From contig NZ_CP018620.1 in NCBI RefSeq assembly GCF_001908275.1, positions 1,612,001 to 1,676,000 on the forward strand: a stretch of DNA of 64,000 nt, written 5' to 3'. This document shows positions 8,623-18,974 of the stretch, one piece after another; position 1 is the stretch's first letter, and every line of letters starts with the position of its first letter. Source of the DNA: Paenibacillus xylanexedens (GTDB taxonomy: Bacteria; Bacillota; Bacilli; Paenibacillales; Paenibacillaceae). The notes below the pieces were generated by a model. The model was given only the letters and a program-made list of their open reading frames with translations. It made no database searches and was not told the origin of the DNA. A program made the position numbers and the translations under genes.

Positions 8623-9495
8623 ATGGCACTGTCCACTGCGGCAGATCTCGTTAAAGCACCTCTGTTATATAAAGGAAAAGTACGTGAATTATACGATCTG
8701 GGTGAACATTTTCTGATCGTGGTTACGGACCGTATATCGGCATTTGATTACGTGCTGGACCCGGCGGTTCCCGAGAAAGGAAACGTACTGAATAAACTCA
8801 GCAGCTTTTGGTTCGAACTGACGGGTGACATGATGGAGAATCACGTCGTTCATACCGATGTGAATCAACTGGGTGATCTCATCACAGACCCAGAATTGCT
8901 CAAAGACCGCATCATGGTAACCCGCAAAGCAGAACGCATTGATATTGAATGTGTCGTGCGTGGATACATCACGGGTGGGGGATGGAGACAATACGAGACG
9001 AGTGGTGAAGTGAATGGCATTAAACTGCCTGATGGACTTCGCAAAAACGCCAAGCTCGAAGTTCCCATTTTCACACCGGCAGCCAAAAACGATGTTGGTC
9101 ACGATGAGGACATCCCAATGGATCGCATGAAAGAACTGGTGGGAGACGCACTCGCAGTTGAGCTTCAGGAAAAAAGCTTGCGCCTGTACGAATTCGCCCG
9201 TGATTACTGTGATCAGCGTGGCATCATTCTGGCAGACTGCAAATTCGAGTTCGGCATCGTAGATGGCAAGGTCATCCTGATTGACGAAATCTTCACTCCA
9301 GATGCTTCACGCTTCTGGGCCAAAGAGAATTACGAACTCGACATCGAGATCGACAGCATGGATAAAGAGCCAGTGCGAACCTACCTTGCCGGAACCGATT
9401 GGGACAAGAACAGCAAACCTGATCCACTCCCACAAGAGGTAGTTGAGACAACAACCGCAAGATACGTCGATATTTATAACCGTTTAACGAAATAA
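8623..9495 (+). CDS. purC: SAICAR synthetase
   Basis: Joins aspartate to CAIR with ATP to give SAICAR. I use ATG 8623 (MALSTAADLVKAPLLYKGKV) with AAGGTGA just upstream; an in-frame start at 8560 would put the palindromic repeat edge in the coding sequence. 290 residues, longer than the 240-residue B. subtilis enzyme and closer to the longer ADE1-like form. Motifs: KGKVRELYDLG near the N-terminus, VTDRISAFDYVL, VRGYITGGGW, DCKFEFGIVDGKVILIDE and TPDASRFW. It lies between repeat-bearing gaps of 381 and 583 bases, unlike its tightly packed neighbours. Confidence 0.95.
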   Translation: MALSTAADLVKAPLLYKGKVRELYDLGEHFLIVVTDRISAFDYVLDPAVPEKGNVLNKLSSFWFELTGDMMENHVVHTDVNQLGDLITDPELLKDRIMVTRKAERIDIECVVRGYITGGGWRQYETSGEVNGIKLPDGLRKNAKLEVPIFTPAAKNDVGHDEDIPMDRMKELVGDALAVELQEKSLRLYEFARDYCDQRGIILADCKFEFGIVDGKVILIDEIFTPDASRFWAKENYELDIEIDSMDKEPVRTYLAGTDWDKNSKPDPLPQEVVETTTARYVDIYNRLTK

Positions 9496-9555
9496 TAAAG
9501 TTTGAGTAAGCTGCGGGAAAGTTTGAGGAAGCTAACGTTTGAGCGAGCTATGGGA

Positions 9556-9665
9556 AAGTTTGGTTTTCGATCGCTGTTGCCCCCGGAATGTTTCCTTTTT
9601 TCAAAAGGAAACATTCCGGTTGCAAAGGCGAACGCTCCGCTTCTCCAGCTCAAATCTTTCCCTCC
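9556..9665 (-). repeat. Dispersed palindromic repeat, copy B (inverted)
   Basis: This copy runs opposite to the others. On the minus strand it reads GAGCTGGAGAAGCGGAGCG then TTCGCCTTTGCAACCGG, and it ends GGGGGCAACAGCGATCG. Its core is a perfect 17-bp stem, CCGGAATGTTTCCTTTT (9583-9599) with its complement (9603-9619), and a 3-base loop. Confidence 0.75.
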
Positions 9666-9872
9666 GCCAGTGTTCAAACTGGTGGGTGAGGCAATTAAGA
9701 GCGGTGGCTTCCCACAGGTAGGGGAAGCCTGAAAAATTAAGAGAATTAAATTCACTAATTACTAAAGTAACTTAAAGACCATTAATTGTTTTCACGTAAT
9801 GGTCAGGCTAGACCATTACACACCGTGCAACGTAAAAGGTTTAGGCCTTTAAAAAACGTCGCATGGACTAGC

Positions 9873-10003
9873 GGAGGGGCGGAATTGTTCTTAAAGGAGC
9901 GATAGCGTTCGCCTTTGTCCCCGGGTTTTGACCGCAGAGCGGGCCAAAACAATCCAAAAAACCTGGGGACAACAAGCGACCGGAAGAACAATCCGCCCCG
10001 GAG
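9873..10003 (+). repeat. Dispersed palindromic repeat, copy C (purC-purS gap)
   Basis: Left arm GGGGCGGAATTGTTCTTAAA then GCGTTCGCCTTTGTCCCCGG; right arm CCTGGGGACAACAAGCGACC then GGAAGAACAATCCGCCCC. The outer ends pair as well as the core, so the whole 130 bases form one imperfect palindrome. Between copies B and C, 9740-9870 holds two further short palindromes (GACCATTA/TAATGGTC and an AAAGG/CCTTT hairpin). No gene is seen in 9496-10078. Confidence 0.75.
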
Positions 10004-10078
10004 CAAGCGCCCCAAGCCCCACCTTTTAACAGCGTAAAGCATTTATCCCGTTCATTACTGAGGAGGAACATAAGGATC

Positions 10079-10324
10079 ATGATCAAAGCAACCGTATATG
10101 TCACTATTAAGCAAAGCGTACTCGACCCGCAAGGCGTAGCTGTTCAAGGAGCCCTGCATTCTATGGGATTCAACGAAGTGGAAAGTGTACGGATCGGTAA
10201 AGTCATGGAATTGAACCTGGATACAACAGATCGTGCGGAAGCGGAGAAACGATTGAAAGTCATGTGTGAAAAGCTGCTGGCCAACACCGTTGTTGAAGAT
10301 TACCGCTACGAATTGGAGGGTTAA
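10079..10324 (+). CDS. purS: Phosphoribosylformylglycinamidine synthase subunit PurS
   Basis: Small subunit that bridges PurQ and PurL in the three-part FGAM synthase of Bacillus-type bacteria. 81 residues: [36 protein letters not shown], then [17 protein letters not shown], matching PurS along its full length. Ribosome site GAGGAGGAA precedes the ATG. Four bases separate it from purQ. Confidence 0.96.
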   Translation: MIKATVYVTIKQSVLDPQGVAVQGALHSMGFNEVESVRIGKVMELNLDTTDRAEAEKRLKVMCEKLLANTVVEDYRYELEG

Positions 10325-10328
10325 TCTC

Positions 10329-11018
10329 ATGAAATTTGCAGTTCTTGTGTTCCCTGGCTCCAACTGCGACATCGACTGTTATAAGGCAGTGGAAGATGCC
10401 ATTGGGCAAGAGGTTGATTATGTATGGCACACGGCTACAGATCTATCGGCTTATGATTGTATTTTAGTTCCGGGTGGTTTCTCTTATGGTGACTATTTGC
10501 GTTGCGGAGCGATTTCCCGCTTTGCACCGGTAATGAATGAGGTAGCGAAAGCTGCTGAACAAGGTAAATATATTTTGGGTATTTGCAACGGATTCCAGAT
10601 CCTGACGGAAGCAGGATTGCTTCCAGGTGCATTGATCCGCAACACTTCCCTGAAATTCCGTTGTCACGATACAGTGTTGAAAGTGGCGAACGCAGATACA
10701 CCATTTACACGTGACTATGCACCCGGCGAAGAGATTATCATCCCGATTGCTCACGGTGAAGGCAACTATTATTGCGACGAGGAGACGCTGGCGAGTCTGC
10801 AAGCGAACAACCAGATCGTATTTACGTATGGTACCAACCCGAACGGCTCTCTGGGTGATATTGCAGGAGTCTGTAACGAGGCTGGAAACGTGGTCGGCAT
10901 GATGCCGCATCCAGAGCGTGCAGTGGATTCACTGTTTGGTTCGGAAGACGGCAAACGTATGTTTACATCTATTTTGAAAGCATGGAGGGATCGGCATGAC
11001 GCAGCAGCTATCCGCTAA
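10329..11018 (+). CDS. purQ: Phosphoribosylformylglycinamidine synthase subunit PurQ (glutaminase)
   Basis: Class I glutamine amidotransferase that supplies ammonia to PurL. 229 residues from ATG 10329 ([17 protein letters not shown]); the frame is open upstream inside purS but this is the family N-terminus. [19 protein letters not shown] contains the nucleophile Cys, and MMPHPERA holds the catalytic His and Glu. The last 23 bases overlap the start of purL, so the two are coupled. Confidence 0.96.
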   Translation: MKFAVLVFPGSNCDIDCYKAVEDAIGQEVDYVWHTATDLSAYDCILVPGGFSYGDYLRCGAISRFAPVMNEVAKAAEQGKYILGICNGFQILTEAGLLPGALIRNTSLKFRCHDTVLKVANADTPFTRDYAPGEEIIIPIAHGEGNYYCDEETLASLQANNQIVFTYGTNPNGSLGDIAGVCNEAGNVVGMMPHPERAVDSLFGSEDGKRMFTSILKAWRDRHDAAAIR

Positions 11019-13239
11019 GGAACCAACAGCAGAACAGGTCGCAGAACATAAACTTTACGCACAAATGGGCGTATCTGACAGCGAGTATGCGCTGATCTGT
11101 GAGTTCATGGGGCGCAAGCCAAACTACACGGAAATTGGTGTGTTCAGTGTAATGTGGTCCGAGCATTGTGCTTATAAAAACTCCAAGCCATTGCTGCGCC
11201 GTTTCCCAACCACTGGACCACGTGTCCTGATGGGACCTGGTGAAGGTGCCGGTATCGTGGATATCGGTGATAACCAGGCCGTTGTATTCAAAATTGAAAG
11301 CCATAACCATCCTTCCGCGGTTGAGCCTTATCAAGGTGCGGCAACAGGTGTGGGCGGTATTATCCGTGATATTTTCTCCATGGGTGCAAGACCGGTAGCC
11401 ATACTGAACTCCCTTCGTTTCGGTAAGCTGGAGAGCGATCGCGTTAAATATTTGTTCGAACATGTGGTAGCGGGTATTGCTGGATACGGTAACTGTATCG
11501 GTATTCCTACCGTTGGTGGCGAAGTGATGTTTGATGAGAGTTATGAAGGCAATCCGCTGGTTAACGCGATGTGTGTGGGTCTGATTGATCATGACAAGAT
11601 TCAGCGCGGCGTAGCTAAAGGTGTAGGAAACCCCGTGTATTATGTTGGGCCACCAACAGGGCGGGATGGTATTCATGGAGCAACCTTTGCATCGGTTGAA
11701 TTGACGGAAGAATCCGAATCCCAACGGACAGCTGTTCAGGTTGGTGATCCATTTATGGAGAAACTGGTGATGGAATCCTGTCTGGAATTGATCGACACTG
11801 GCATCGTGCTCGGAATTCAGGATATGGGCGCTGCGGGTCTGACATGTTCGAGTGCAGAGATGGCAAGTAAAGCGGGTAACGGTCTGGAATTGTATCTGGA
11901 TCAGGTACCACAGCGTGAAGAAGGCATGACTCCTTACGAGATGATGTTGTCTGAGTCCCAGGAACGGATGTTGTTCGTTGTTGAGCCGAAGGATGAGGCA
12001 CAGGCGATGGAAATCTTTGAACGTTGGGGCGTAATCTGTGCCAAAGTTGGTAAAGTAACGGATGATGGTCGTCTGAAATTGATCCACCACGGCGAAGTGG
12101 TCGGAGATATGCCGGTAACGGCTTTGGTTGACGAATGTCCAGTGTATGACAAACCTTCTTCTGTACCTGCCTACTACGAGCAAAGTGCTTCCATCGACAC
12201 GCTTCGTTATGACGAAGTGTCGGATCTCGGCGGAGCACTGAAACAAGTGCTGGCATCACCAACAGTAGCAAGTAAAAAATGGATTTATGACCAATACGAC
12301 TACATGGTGCGTACAAGCACTGCCGTTCGTCCAGGTTCGGATGCAGCTGTAGTTACGATTCGTGGAACACGAAAAGGTCTCGCGATGACAACGGACTGTA
12401 ATGGACGTTATGTGTACCTTGATCCTGAAGTTGGTGGACGGATTGCCGTAAGTGAAGCAGCGCGTAACATTGTATGTTCCGGTGCAGAGCCGCTGGCAAT
12501 TACGGACAACTTGAACTTCGGTAACCCGGAGAAGCCGGATATTTTCTGGCAAATGGAGAAAGCGGTAGACGGTATGGCGGAAGCTTGTCGTGTGCTGGAT
12601 ACGCCGGTCATCGGTGGTAACGTAAGCTTGTATAACGAAAATGCCAAAGGCTCCATCTATCCAACGCCAGTTGTCGGTATGGTAGGTCTCGTTCATGACA
12701 CGGATCATATCACGACACAAGCATTCAAATCCGAAGGTGATGTTATCATCCTCCTCGGCGAAACAAAAGCTGAACTGGGTGGCAGCGAGCTGCAATACGC
12801 GGTTCATGGTCAGACGGAAGGTCGTCCACCAGAACTGAACTTGCAAACAGAAAAAGCGTTGCTCAGCACGGTGCTGGAAGCTATTCAATCCGGTCTCGTT
12901 CGCTCGGCACATGACTTGTCTGAAGGCGGTTTGGCTGTTGCACTCGCAGAGTCTTGCATCAGTGGTAACGTAGGAGCACAGGTGAATGTGGAGACTGCAT
13001 TGCGTGCAGATCACGCCCTATTCAGTGAGAGCCAATCCCGTATCTTGTTGTCGGCTACGCCAGAGCAAGCGGGTAAACTTGAAGCATTTGTACGTGAGCG
13101 TGGTGTACCTGTAGCTGTGATTGGACGTGTAGAAGGAAGTAACCTGACGATTGAATTGAACGGAACATCAGCCGTGAGCGAACCTGTAGGAGGTTTGGCT
13201 CAGGTCTGGGAGGATGCGATTCCATGTCTCATGAACTGA
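10996..13239 (+). CDS. purL: Phosphoribosylformylglycinamidine synthase subunit PurL
   Basis: Synthase subunit converting FGAR to FGAM with ATP and ammonia from PurQ. 747 residues, the short PurL form that needs PurS and Pur[64 protein letters not shown] and [18 protein letters not shown] are all visible family motifs. GGAGGG precedes the ATG. It overlaps purQ by 23 bases and purF by 16, so translation should be tightly coupled. Confidence 0.97.
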   Translation: MTQQLSAKEPTAEQVAEHKLYAQMGVSDSEYALICEFMGRKPNYTEIGVFSVMWSEHCAYKNSKPLLRRFPTTGPRVLMGPGEGAGIVDIGDNQAVVFKIESHNHPSAVEPYQGAATGVGGIIRDIFSMGARPVAILNSLRFGKLESDRVKYLFEHVVAGIAGYGNCIGIPTVGGEVMFDESYEGNPLVNAMCVGLIDHDKIQRGVAKGVGNPVYYVGPPTGRDGIHGATFASVELTEESESQRTAVQVGDPFMEKLVMESCLELIDTGIVLGIQDMGAAGLTCSSAEMASKAGNGLELYLDQVPQREEGMTPYEMMLSESQERMLFVVEPKDEAQAMEIFERWGVICAKVGKVTDDGRLKLIHHGEVVGDMPVTALVDECPVYDKPSSVPAYYEQSASIDTLRYDEVSDLGGALKQVLASPTVASKKWIYDQYDYMVRTSTAVRPGSDAAVVTIRGTRKGLAMTTDCNGRYVYLDPEVGGRIAVSEAARNIVCSGAEPLAITDNLNFGNPEKPDIFWQMEKAVDGMAEACRVLDTPVIGGNVSLYNENAKGSIYPTPVVGMVGLVHDTDHITTQAFKSEGDVIILLGETKAELGGSELQYAVHGQTEGRPPELNLQTEKALLSTVLEAIQSGLVRSAHDLSEGGLAVALAESCISGNVGAQVNVETALRADHALFSESQSRILLSATPEQAGKLEAFVRERGVPVAVIGRVEGSNLTIELNGTSAVSEPVGGLAQVWEDAIPCLMN

Positions 13240-14702
13240 CGACAGGACCGTTGTGGACAGGCGATTATTATAATGAAGGGTCTGGCAAGGAAGGACTCGA
13301 CAAATTGAAAGAAGAATGCGGGGTGTTCGGGGTGTTCAGACACCCTGACGCGGCTTCTCTCTCCTATTATGGACTGCATGCGCTACAACATCGGGGCGAA
13401 GAAAGTGCAGGCATGTGTGTGAGTGATGGCAGCCAGTTTAACTATCATCGCGGCATGGGTCTGGTGAAGGAAGTATTCACCAAAGACCTGATGCAGACGC
13501 TGACCGGGGATATTTCCATTGGACATGTCCGTTATTCAACGAGTGGTGACAGTAAACTGACGAACGCACAGCCATTGGTATTTAAATACCGTGATGGCGA
13601 TTTGGCAGTAGCAACCAACGGAAACATTGTGAATGCACCAACGATCCGGCGTGAGCTGGAGCAGAGCGGTTCCATTTTCCAAACAACAAGTGATACTGAG
13701 GTCATTGCGCATCTAATTGCACGATCCTCCAAAGGGCTTGTGGAAGCGGCAAAAGAGGCGTTCCAGCGCATTGTGGGTGGTTATGCATTTCTGATCATGA
13801 CCAATGACAAGCTGCTCGTGGCTTCCGATCCGCACGGACTTCGTCCGCTGACGATGGGTAAGTTGGGAGATGCGTATCTGTTTGCATCCGAGACGTGTGC
13901 ACTCGAAACGATCGGCGCAGAGTTGATTCGTGATATCGAGCCGGGTGAATTGCTTGTGCTGGATGCAGATGGTCTACACGAGGATCGCTTTGATCATCAC
14001 AAACACCGCAAGGCATTATGCGCGATGGAGTATATCTACTTTGCTCGTCCAGATAGTGATATGAATGGTACGAACCAGCATGCGGCCCGTAAACGGATGG
14101 GAAGCCGGATGGCGATTGAGTCGTTTGTGGATGCGGACTTGGTTACGGGAGTACCAGATTCCAGCATCTCGGCGGCCATTGGATATGCTGAACAGACAGG
14201 TATTCCGTATGAGATGGGTATGATCAAGAATAAATACACTGGACGTACGTTTATCCAGCCAAGCCAGGAATTGCGGGAGCAGGGCGTGAAGATGAAGCTC
14301 AGCGCTGTGCGTCGCGTTGTGGAAGGCAAACGTGTGGTCATGATTGACGACTCCATCGTACGGGGAACAACCTCTCGTCGGATCGTGAACATGCTACGTG
14401 ATGCAGGAGCAACGGAAGTACATGTACGGATTACATCACCACCTTTCAAAAACCCGTGTTTCTACGGTATTGATACGCCTGACAGCCGTGAATTAATTGC
14501 TTCACAGTTGTCGGTGGAAGAAATCTGCCGTGAAATTAATGCGGACTCCCTGGAGTTCCTCAGTCCCGATGGACTGATTGCATCGATTCAGGGAGATAAT
14601 CAGGATGATCCTAAAGGCGGACTATGTCTCGCATGTTTTGATCATGATTACCCAACCCGCCTCGACTTTGGCGGCGAAGAAAAATTCGGCTGCAGTTGCT
14701 AG
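13224..14702 (+). CDS. purF: Amidophosphoribosyltransferase (glutamine PRPP amidotransferase)
   Basis: First committed step: PRPP plus glutamine to phosphoribosylamine. 492 residues. The N-terminal nucleophile after processing is Cys32 (CGVFGVF), preceded by a 31-residue propeptide, longer than the 11 residues known in B. subtilis. RGEESAGM and [18 protein letters not shown] are glutaminase-domain signatures; [18 protein letters not shown] is the PRPP loop. Cysteines in [14 protein letters not shown] and [13 protein letters not shown] match the four ligands of the B. subtilis 4Fe-4S cluster. It overlaps purL by 16 bases. A GC-rich tandem repeat follows at once. Confidence 0.97.
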   Translation: MSHELTTGPLWTGDYYNEGSGKEGLDKLKEECGVFGVFRHPDAASLSYYGLHALQHRGEESAGMCVSDGSQFNYHRGMGLVKEVFTKDLMQTLTGDISIGHVRYSTSGDSKLTNAQPLVFKYRDGDLAVATNGNIVNAPTIRRELEQSGSIFQTTSDTEVIAHLIARSSKGLVEAAKEAFQRIVGGYAFLIMTNDKLLVASDPHGLRPLTMGKLGDAYLFASETCALETIGAELIRDIEPGELLVLDADGLHEDRFDHHKHRKALCAMEYIYFARPDSDMNGTNQHAARKRMGSRMAIESFVDADLVTGVPDSSISAAIGYAEQTGIPYEMGMIKNKYTGRTFIQPSQELREQGVKMKLSAVRRVVEGKRVVMIDDSIVRGTTSRRIVNMLRDAGATEVHVRITSPPFKNPCFYGIDTPDSRELIASQLSVEEICREINADSLEFLSPDGLIASIQGDNQDDPKGGLCLACFDHDYPTRLDFGGEEKFGCSC

Positions 14703-14740
14703 CTGTTATGTGGCGAGACAAACGTATCTCTCCGCCCCGG

Positions 14741-15131
14741 GCCTAGCCCGAGCCCTTAAGCCCCGCCTTGCGGAGCAACAGGGGCTAGGGCAGCCAGGCG
14801 AAGCAGCTGCCCAGCGGGCCTAGCCCGAGCCCTCAGCCCCGCCTTGCGGAGCAACAGGGGCCAGGCAGCCAGGCGAAGCAGCTGCCCCGGGCCTAGCCCG
14901 AGCCCTTAAGCCCCGCCTTGCGGAGCAACAGGGGCCAGGCAGACAGGCGAAGCAGCTGCCCCGGGCCTAGCCCGAGCCCTTAAGCCCCGCCTTGCGGAGC
15001 AACAGGGGCCAGGGCAGCCGAGCGAAGCAGCTGCCAACGGGCTTAGCCCGAGCCCTTAAGCCCCGCTTTGCGGAGCAACAGGGGCCAGGGCAGCCAGGCG
15101 AAGCAGCTGCCCAGCGGGCTTGCCCCGCAGC
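14741..15131 (+). repeat. GC-rich tandem repeat, five 73-77 bp units plus a partial sixth
   Basis: Units begin with GCCTAGCCCGAGCCC (or GCTTAGCCCG) at 14741, 14818, 14891, 14965, 15041 and partly 15118. Each unit carries three short palindromes: CGGGC/GCCCG, AGCCCC/GGGGCT and GGCAGC/GCTGCC. Unit lengths vary and are mostly not multiples of three, so the reading frames across it do not stay in register and I do not treat it as coding. Its GC content is far above the flanking genes. It lies between purF and purM in what should be one transcript. Confidence 0.9.
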
Positions 15132-15145
15132 GCAGCTGAGCGGGG

Positions 15146-15184
15146 TTCGCCGACCGATGGCTTGCAGCCAACGGAATCGGCGAA
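15146..15184 (+). repeat. Strong hairpin downstream of the tandem repeat
   Basis: TTCGCCGA (15146-15153) and TCGGCGAA (15177-15184) pair perfectly, enclosing a second stem CCG-GGCT / AGCC-CGG. No T tract follows, so it is not an ordinary terminator. Confidence 0.6.
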
Positions 15185-15291
15185 CAATCCCGCGAGATCA
15201 CGCACGAACCAACCATAGCAAGATCACACCAGCCACCTCTGCACCGCTTTTTTTGGCGGGTGTCCAGAGGACCTGCAAAGGTCCTATGGGG

Positions 15292-15309
15292 TCCTCCCGG
15301 GCGGGAGGA
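15292..15309 (+). repeat. Hairpin TCCTCCC/GGGAGGA before purM
   Basis: A perfect 7-bp stem with a 4-base loop, 35 bases before the purM start and just after a second hairpin (AGGACC/GGTCCT). The purM ribosome site itself lies outside the stem. Confidence 0.5.
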
Positions 15310-15344
15310 TTTAGGTGGGGCGAAAAAAAAGGAGATGATTCCAC

Positions 15345-16385
15345 TTGTCTGAAGCATACAAAAAGGCCGGCGTTGATATCGCGGCAGGTAATGAAGCGGT
15401 TGAACGGATGAAAAAACACGTGAAGCGTACCTTCCGTCCGGAAGTGATGACAGATCTGGGAGGCTTTGGCGCCCTGTTCGGTTTGAACAAAGATAAATAC
15501 GATGAGCCGGTGCTTGTATCCGGTACAGACGGCGTAGGCACCAAGCTGAAAATTGCATTTGCCATGGACCGTCACGATACCATCGGAATCGACGCGGTAG
15601 CGATGTGTGTGAACGACATTGTGGTACAGGGTGCAGAACCACTCTTCTTCCTTGACTATCTGGCATGTGACAAAGTCATTCCTGAGAAGATTGAAGCTAT
15701 TGTTGCGGGAATCGCTGAAGGCTGTCATCAATCTGGTTGTGCGCTGATCGGTGGCGAGACGGCGGAGATGCCGGGCATGTACAGTGAAGGCGAATACGAT
15801 ATTGCCGGATTCACGGTGGGCATCGTGGACAAAGCGAAGATCATCAACGGTACAACCATTGCCCCTGGTGACACAGTGATTGGACTGGCGTCCAGCGGTG
15901 TGCATAGTAACGGATTCTCGCTGGTACGCAGACTTTTGTTGGAAGATGCGGGACTTGATCTGCATGATGAAGTAGCGGAACTGGGCGGTAAGCTGGGTGA
16001 TTCCCTGCTGGAACCTACAAAGATCTATGTTAAACCCCTGTTGTCCCTGCTGGAAAAGGTGAAAGTGAAAGGCATGGCACACATTACAGGTGGTGGCTTC
16101 ATTGAGAATATCCCACGTATGTTGCCGAGCAATGTGAATGTGGATATTGACTACGGCTCTTGGCCGATTCTGCCAATCTTCAACCTGTTACAGGAAAAGG
16201 GTGCTGTCTCGAACCGTGACATGTTCACCACATTTAACATGGGTGTTGGGCTTGTACTGGTGGTTAATGAAGCAGATGCAGGGGAAGCACTGCAACAACT
16301 GAAAGCATCTGGTGAAGAAGCGTACATCATTGGCCGTGTTACTGAAGGAGATGCGCGAGTAACCTTCACGGGAGCGGATGTTTAA
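15345..16385 (+). CDS. purM: Phosphoribosylformylglycinamidine cyclo-ligase (AIR synthetase)
   Basis: Closes FGAM to AIR using ATP. 346 residues: [21 protein letters not shown] at the N-terminus, [38 protein letters not shown] and [15 protein letters not shown] are PurM signatures. The start is TTG 15345, ten bases after AAGGAG; no in-frame ATG or GTG fits. It is 642 bases from purF, across the tandem repeat. The stop shares one base with the purN ATG. Confidence 0.96.
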   Translation: MSEAYKKAGVDIAAGNEAVERMKKHVKRTFRPEVMTDLGGFGALFGLNKDKYDEPVLVSGTDGVGTKLKIAFAMDRHDTIGIDAVAMCVNDIVVQGAEPLFFLDYLACDKVIPEKIEAIVAGIAEGCHQSGCALIGGETAEMPGMYSEGEYDIAGFTVGIVDKAKIINGTTIAPGDTVIGLASSGVHSNGFSLVRRLLLEDAGLDLHDEVAELGGKLGDSLLEPTKIYVKPLLSLLEKVKVKGMAHITGGGFIENIPRMLPSNVNVDIDYGSWPILPIFNLLQEKGAVSNRDMFTTFNMGVGLVLVVNEADAGEALQQLKASGEEAYIIGRVTEGDARVTFTGADV

Positions 16386-17002
16386 TGGCGAACTACCGCA
16401 TAGCTGTATTTGCCTCGGGTGAAGGGACTAACTTTCAGTCATTGGTCGATGCAGTACGGAATGGTGGGCTGAATGCATCCGTTGATCTGCTCGTGTGTGA
16501 TAAACCATCTGCACGTGTTGTGCAGCGGGCACAGGACGCAGGCGTGGACTGTCATCTGTTTACTCCGAAAAATTATGCTTCCCGTGAAGCCTATGAGGCA
16601 GAGATCGTGGAAGTGCTTGAATCCAAAAAGATCGACTTGGTCGTTCTTGCCGGATATATGAGATTGCTGACTTCTGTTGTGGTGGATCGTTACGCAGGGC
16701 GGTTGATTAACATTCATCCTTCCTTGCTACCGGCATTTGCAGGCAAGGATGCGATTGGACAGGCATTGGAATACGGTGTGAAAGTCACGGGTGTGACCGT
16801 GCACTTTGTGGACGGAGGCATGGATACCGGACCGATTATTGCCCAGCATCCCGTTCCCATTTTGCCAGAGGATACGCCTGAGTCAATCAGCCGTTCCATT
16901 CATGCGGCTGAACAGCAGTTATACCCTGAAGTTGTTTCCTGGTTCGCGCAAGGTCTGGTTCAGTTAGACGGACGTCACGTCACTGTTAACAAACCGGTTT
17001 GA
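16385..17002 (+). CDS. purN: Phosphoribosylglycinamide formyltransferase
   Basis: Transfers the formyl group of 10-formyl-tetrahydrofolate to GAR. 205 residues: RIAVFASGEGTNFQSLVDA, VLAGYMRLL, INIHPSLLPAFAGKDAIGQA (catalytic Asn-His region) and GVTVHFVDGGMDTGPIIAQ (catalytic Asp). The ATG overlaps the last base of the purM stop, so translation is coupled. A palindromic repeat fills the gap to purH. Confidence 0.96.
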   Translation: MANYRIAVFASGEGTNFQSLVDAVRNGGLNASVDLLVCDKPSARVVQRAQDAGVDCHLFTPKNYASREAYEAEIVEVLESKKIDLVVLAGYMRLLTSVVVDRYAGRLINIHPSLLPAFAGKDAIGQALEYGVKVTGVTVHFVDGGMDTGPIIAQHPVPILPEDTPESISRSIHAAEQQLYPEVVSWFAQGLVQLDGRHVTVNKPV

Positions 17003-17023
17003 TATAGTTTTAAACTGTTTCAC

Positions 17024-17157
17024 ACATTAACGAAGAGGACAGAAATAAGCTGGAGAAGCAAAGCGCTCGCCTTTATTACTGGTTTTTTACCATTGAGAAA
17101 TTGTTCAAAAAAATCTAGGAATAACAGCGATCGAAAGATTATTCTGGACTCGTAGTG
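17024..17157 (+). repeat. Dispersed palindromic repeat, copy D (purN-purH gap)
   Basis: Left arm GAGGACAGAAATAAGCTGGA then GCAAAGCGCTCGCCTTTATT; right arm GGAATAACAGCGATCGAAAG then ATTATTCTGGACTCGTAGTG. The central stem is weaker than in copies A-C because of scattered changes. Nothing else is seen between purN and purH. Confidence 0.8.
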
Positions 17158-17297
17158 TTTTAGTGTGAAAATCCATTTATCAACTGTATAACAGAAGTCG
17201 AATATTGGTACGCATTTTGTGATATTTCTCGGGAAATAAATCGGCTGTGTTTCGTCATGAAACGCGAAGCCATGGGACATTAAAGGAGGAGCATATT

Positions 17298-18845
17298 GTG
17301 AGTATCAAAAGAGCGCTGGTTAGCGTATCGGATAAAACTGGCATCGTGGACTTTTGCCGCGAGCTGTCGCAAATGGGTGTGGAGATTATTTCGACAGGAG
17401 GTACAAGTAGCCTATTGTCGAAGGAAGGCGTACCTGTCATCGGAATTTCGGATGTGACCGGATTCCCGGAAATCATGGACGGACGTGTCAAAACATTACA
17501 TCCGGCAGTTCATAGTGGGTTGTTGGCTGTGCGTGATAACGAAGAGCACACACGCCAGATGGAAGATCTCGGTCTCGGCTATATCGATCTGGTTGTCGTG
17601 AACCTGTATCCGTTCCAAGAGACTATTGCGAAACCGGACGTGGCATACGAAGATGCCATCGAGAACATCGATATCGGTGGTCCAACGATGCTTCGCTCGG
17701 CAGCCAAAAACCATGCCTTTGTCAGTGTCGTTGTAGACGCATCTGATTACAGCCAAGTGCTGGAGGAAGTGCGCAACGATGGAGATACCACTCTCGAAAC
17801 TCGCAAACGGCTTGCGGCAAAAGTTTTCCGTCATACGGCGGCTTACGATGCACTCATCTCCGACTACCTGTCCAACGTAAATGGCGATCCACTGCCAGAG
17901 CGTCTGACGGTTACTTACGAAAAACTCCAGGATTTGCGTTATGGCGAAAATCCACATCAGCAGGCGGCATTCTACCGCAAACCGCTGGCTGCTCAAGATA
18001 CGTTGACAACAGCCGAGCAATTGCATGGCAAAGAGTTGTCTTATAATAACATCAACGATGCGAACGCAGCATTGCAGATCGTCAAAGAATTTGAAGAACC
18101 AGCCGTTGTCGCGGTTAAACATATGAACCCATGCGGCGTAGGTATTGGCGCAAGTATCTATGAAGCTTACAGCAAGGCATATGCTGCAGATCCAACGTCT
18201 ATTTTTGGTGGCATTGTGGCAGCAAACCGCATTATCGACAGCGACACAGCAGGCAAATTGAGCGAGATTTTCCTGGAAATCGTACTTGCTCCTGACTTTA
18301 CACAAGAGGCTCTCGATATCCTGACGAAGAAGAAAAACATTCGTTTGCTCAAAACGGGTGAGTTGAATGCTGCTCGTAAACGGGAGAGCCAATTCGTGGT
18401 AACGTCCATCGACGGTGGTATGATTGTGCAACAGTCCGATGTACACTCCATCGAAGCGAGCGAACTGAACGTGGTAACGGATCGTGCGCCATCGGAAGAA
18501 GAACTGAAACAGCTGTTGTTTGGCTGGAAAGTAGTTAAACACGTGAAATCCAATGCGATTGTACTTGCTGCGAATGATATGACGGTAGGAGTGGGCGCTG
18601 GACAAATGAATCGTGTGGGTGCAGCCAAAATTGCGATTGAGCAAGCGGGCGAGCAAGCAAAAGGTGCTATTCTGGCATCTGATGCGTTCTTCCCAATGGG
18701 TGATACGCTGGAACTGGCAGCAAAAGCCGGAATTACAGCAGTGATCCAACCTGGTGGTTCGATCAAAGACGAAGAATCCATCAAAGTAGCCAATGAATAC
18801 GGAATTGCCATGGTCTTCACAGGCGTTCGTCACTTCAAACACTAG
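17298..18845 (+). CDS. purH: Bifunctional AICAR formyltransferase / IMP cyclohydrolase
   Basis: Carries out the last two steps to IMP. I use GTG 17298 ([19 protein letters not shown]), seven bases after AAAGGAGGAG; the longer frame from 17247 adds residues foreign to the family. 515 residues. The N-terminal MGS-like cyclohydrolase domain shows STGGTSSLL and [14 protein letters not shown]; the C-terminal transformylase domain shows [42 protein letters not shown] and [14 protein letters not shown] hairpin with a T tract follows before purD. Confidence 0.96.
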   Translation: MSIKRALVSVSDKTGIVDFCRELSQMGVEIISTGGTSSLLSKEGVPVIGISDVTGFPEIMDGRVKTLHPAVHSGLLAVRDNEEHTRQMEDLGLGYIDLVVVNLYPFQETIAKPDVAYEDAIENIDIGGPTMLRSAAKNHAFVSVVVDASDYSQVLEEVRNDGDTTLETRKRLAAKVFRHTAAYDALISDYLSNVNGDPLPERLTVTYEKLQDLRYGENPHQQAAFYRKPLAAQDTLTTAEQLHGKELSYNNINDANAALQIVKEFEEPAVVAVKHMNPCGVGIGASIYEAYSKAYAADPTSIFGGIVAANRIIDSDTAGKLSEIFLEIVLAPDFTQEALDILTKKKNIRLLKTGELNAARKRESQFVVTSIDGGMIVQQSDVHSIEASELNVVTDRAPSEEELKQLLFGWKVVKHVKSNAIVLAANDMTVGVGAGQMNRVGAAKIAIEQAGEQAKGAILASDAFFPMGDTLELAAKAGITAVIQPGGSIKDEESIKVANEYGIAMVFTGVRHFKH

Positions 18846-18864
18846 AACGAAAAAGGTTTAATAA

Positions 18865-18913
18865 GGGGTGTCGCCAGTCATACTTATGACTTATGGTACA
18901 CCCCCTCTTTTTT
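18865..18913 (+). terminator. Intrinsic terminator-like hairpin between purH and purD
   Basis: GGGGTGT (18865-18871) pairs with ACACCCC (18898-18904); an inner stem AGTCATA/TATGACT sits in the loop. CTCTTTTTT follows. It has the form of a real terminator yet lies inside the operon, so it may lower purD expression. Confidence 0.7.
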
Positions 18914-18974
18914 AGGTTTTTCAACACGCATTAGCGTAACAAATCCAGTTATGCACGGAGGGGGAACAGAACGA

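Noticed and set aside
9502..9732. 76-codon frame in the purC-purS gap
   Set aside because: It lies across the inverted repeat copy B and depends on its palindrome; no ribosome site.
11008..12246. 412-codon minus-strand frame inside purL
   Set aside because: A shadow of purL; no ribosome site, odd amino-acid content, and purL motifs fill the plus strand.
14741..15131. CRISPR-like array
   Set aside because: The units are contiguous and nearly identical along their full length with no unique spacers, and no cas genes are near.
14992..15411. 139-codon frame through the tandem repeat
   Set aside because: It reads repeat units whose lengths are mostly not multiples of three, ends inside purM and has no ribosome site.
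17496..18842. 448-codon minus-strand frame inside purH
   Set aside because: A shadow of purH, with Cys/His-rich nonsense composition.
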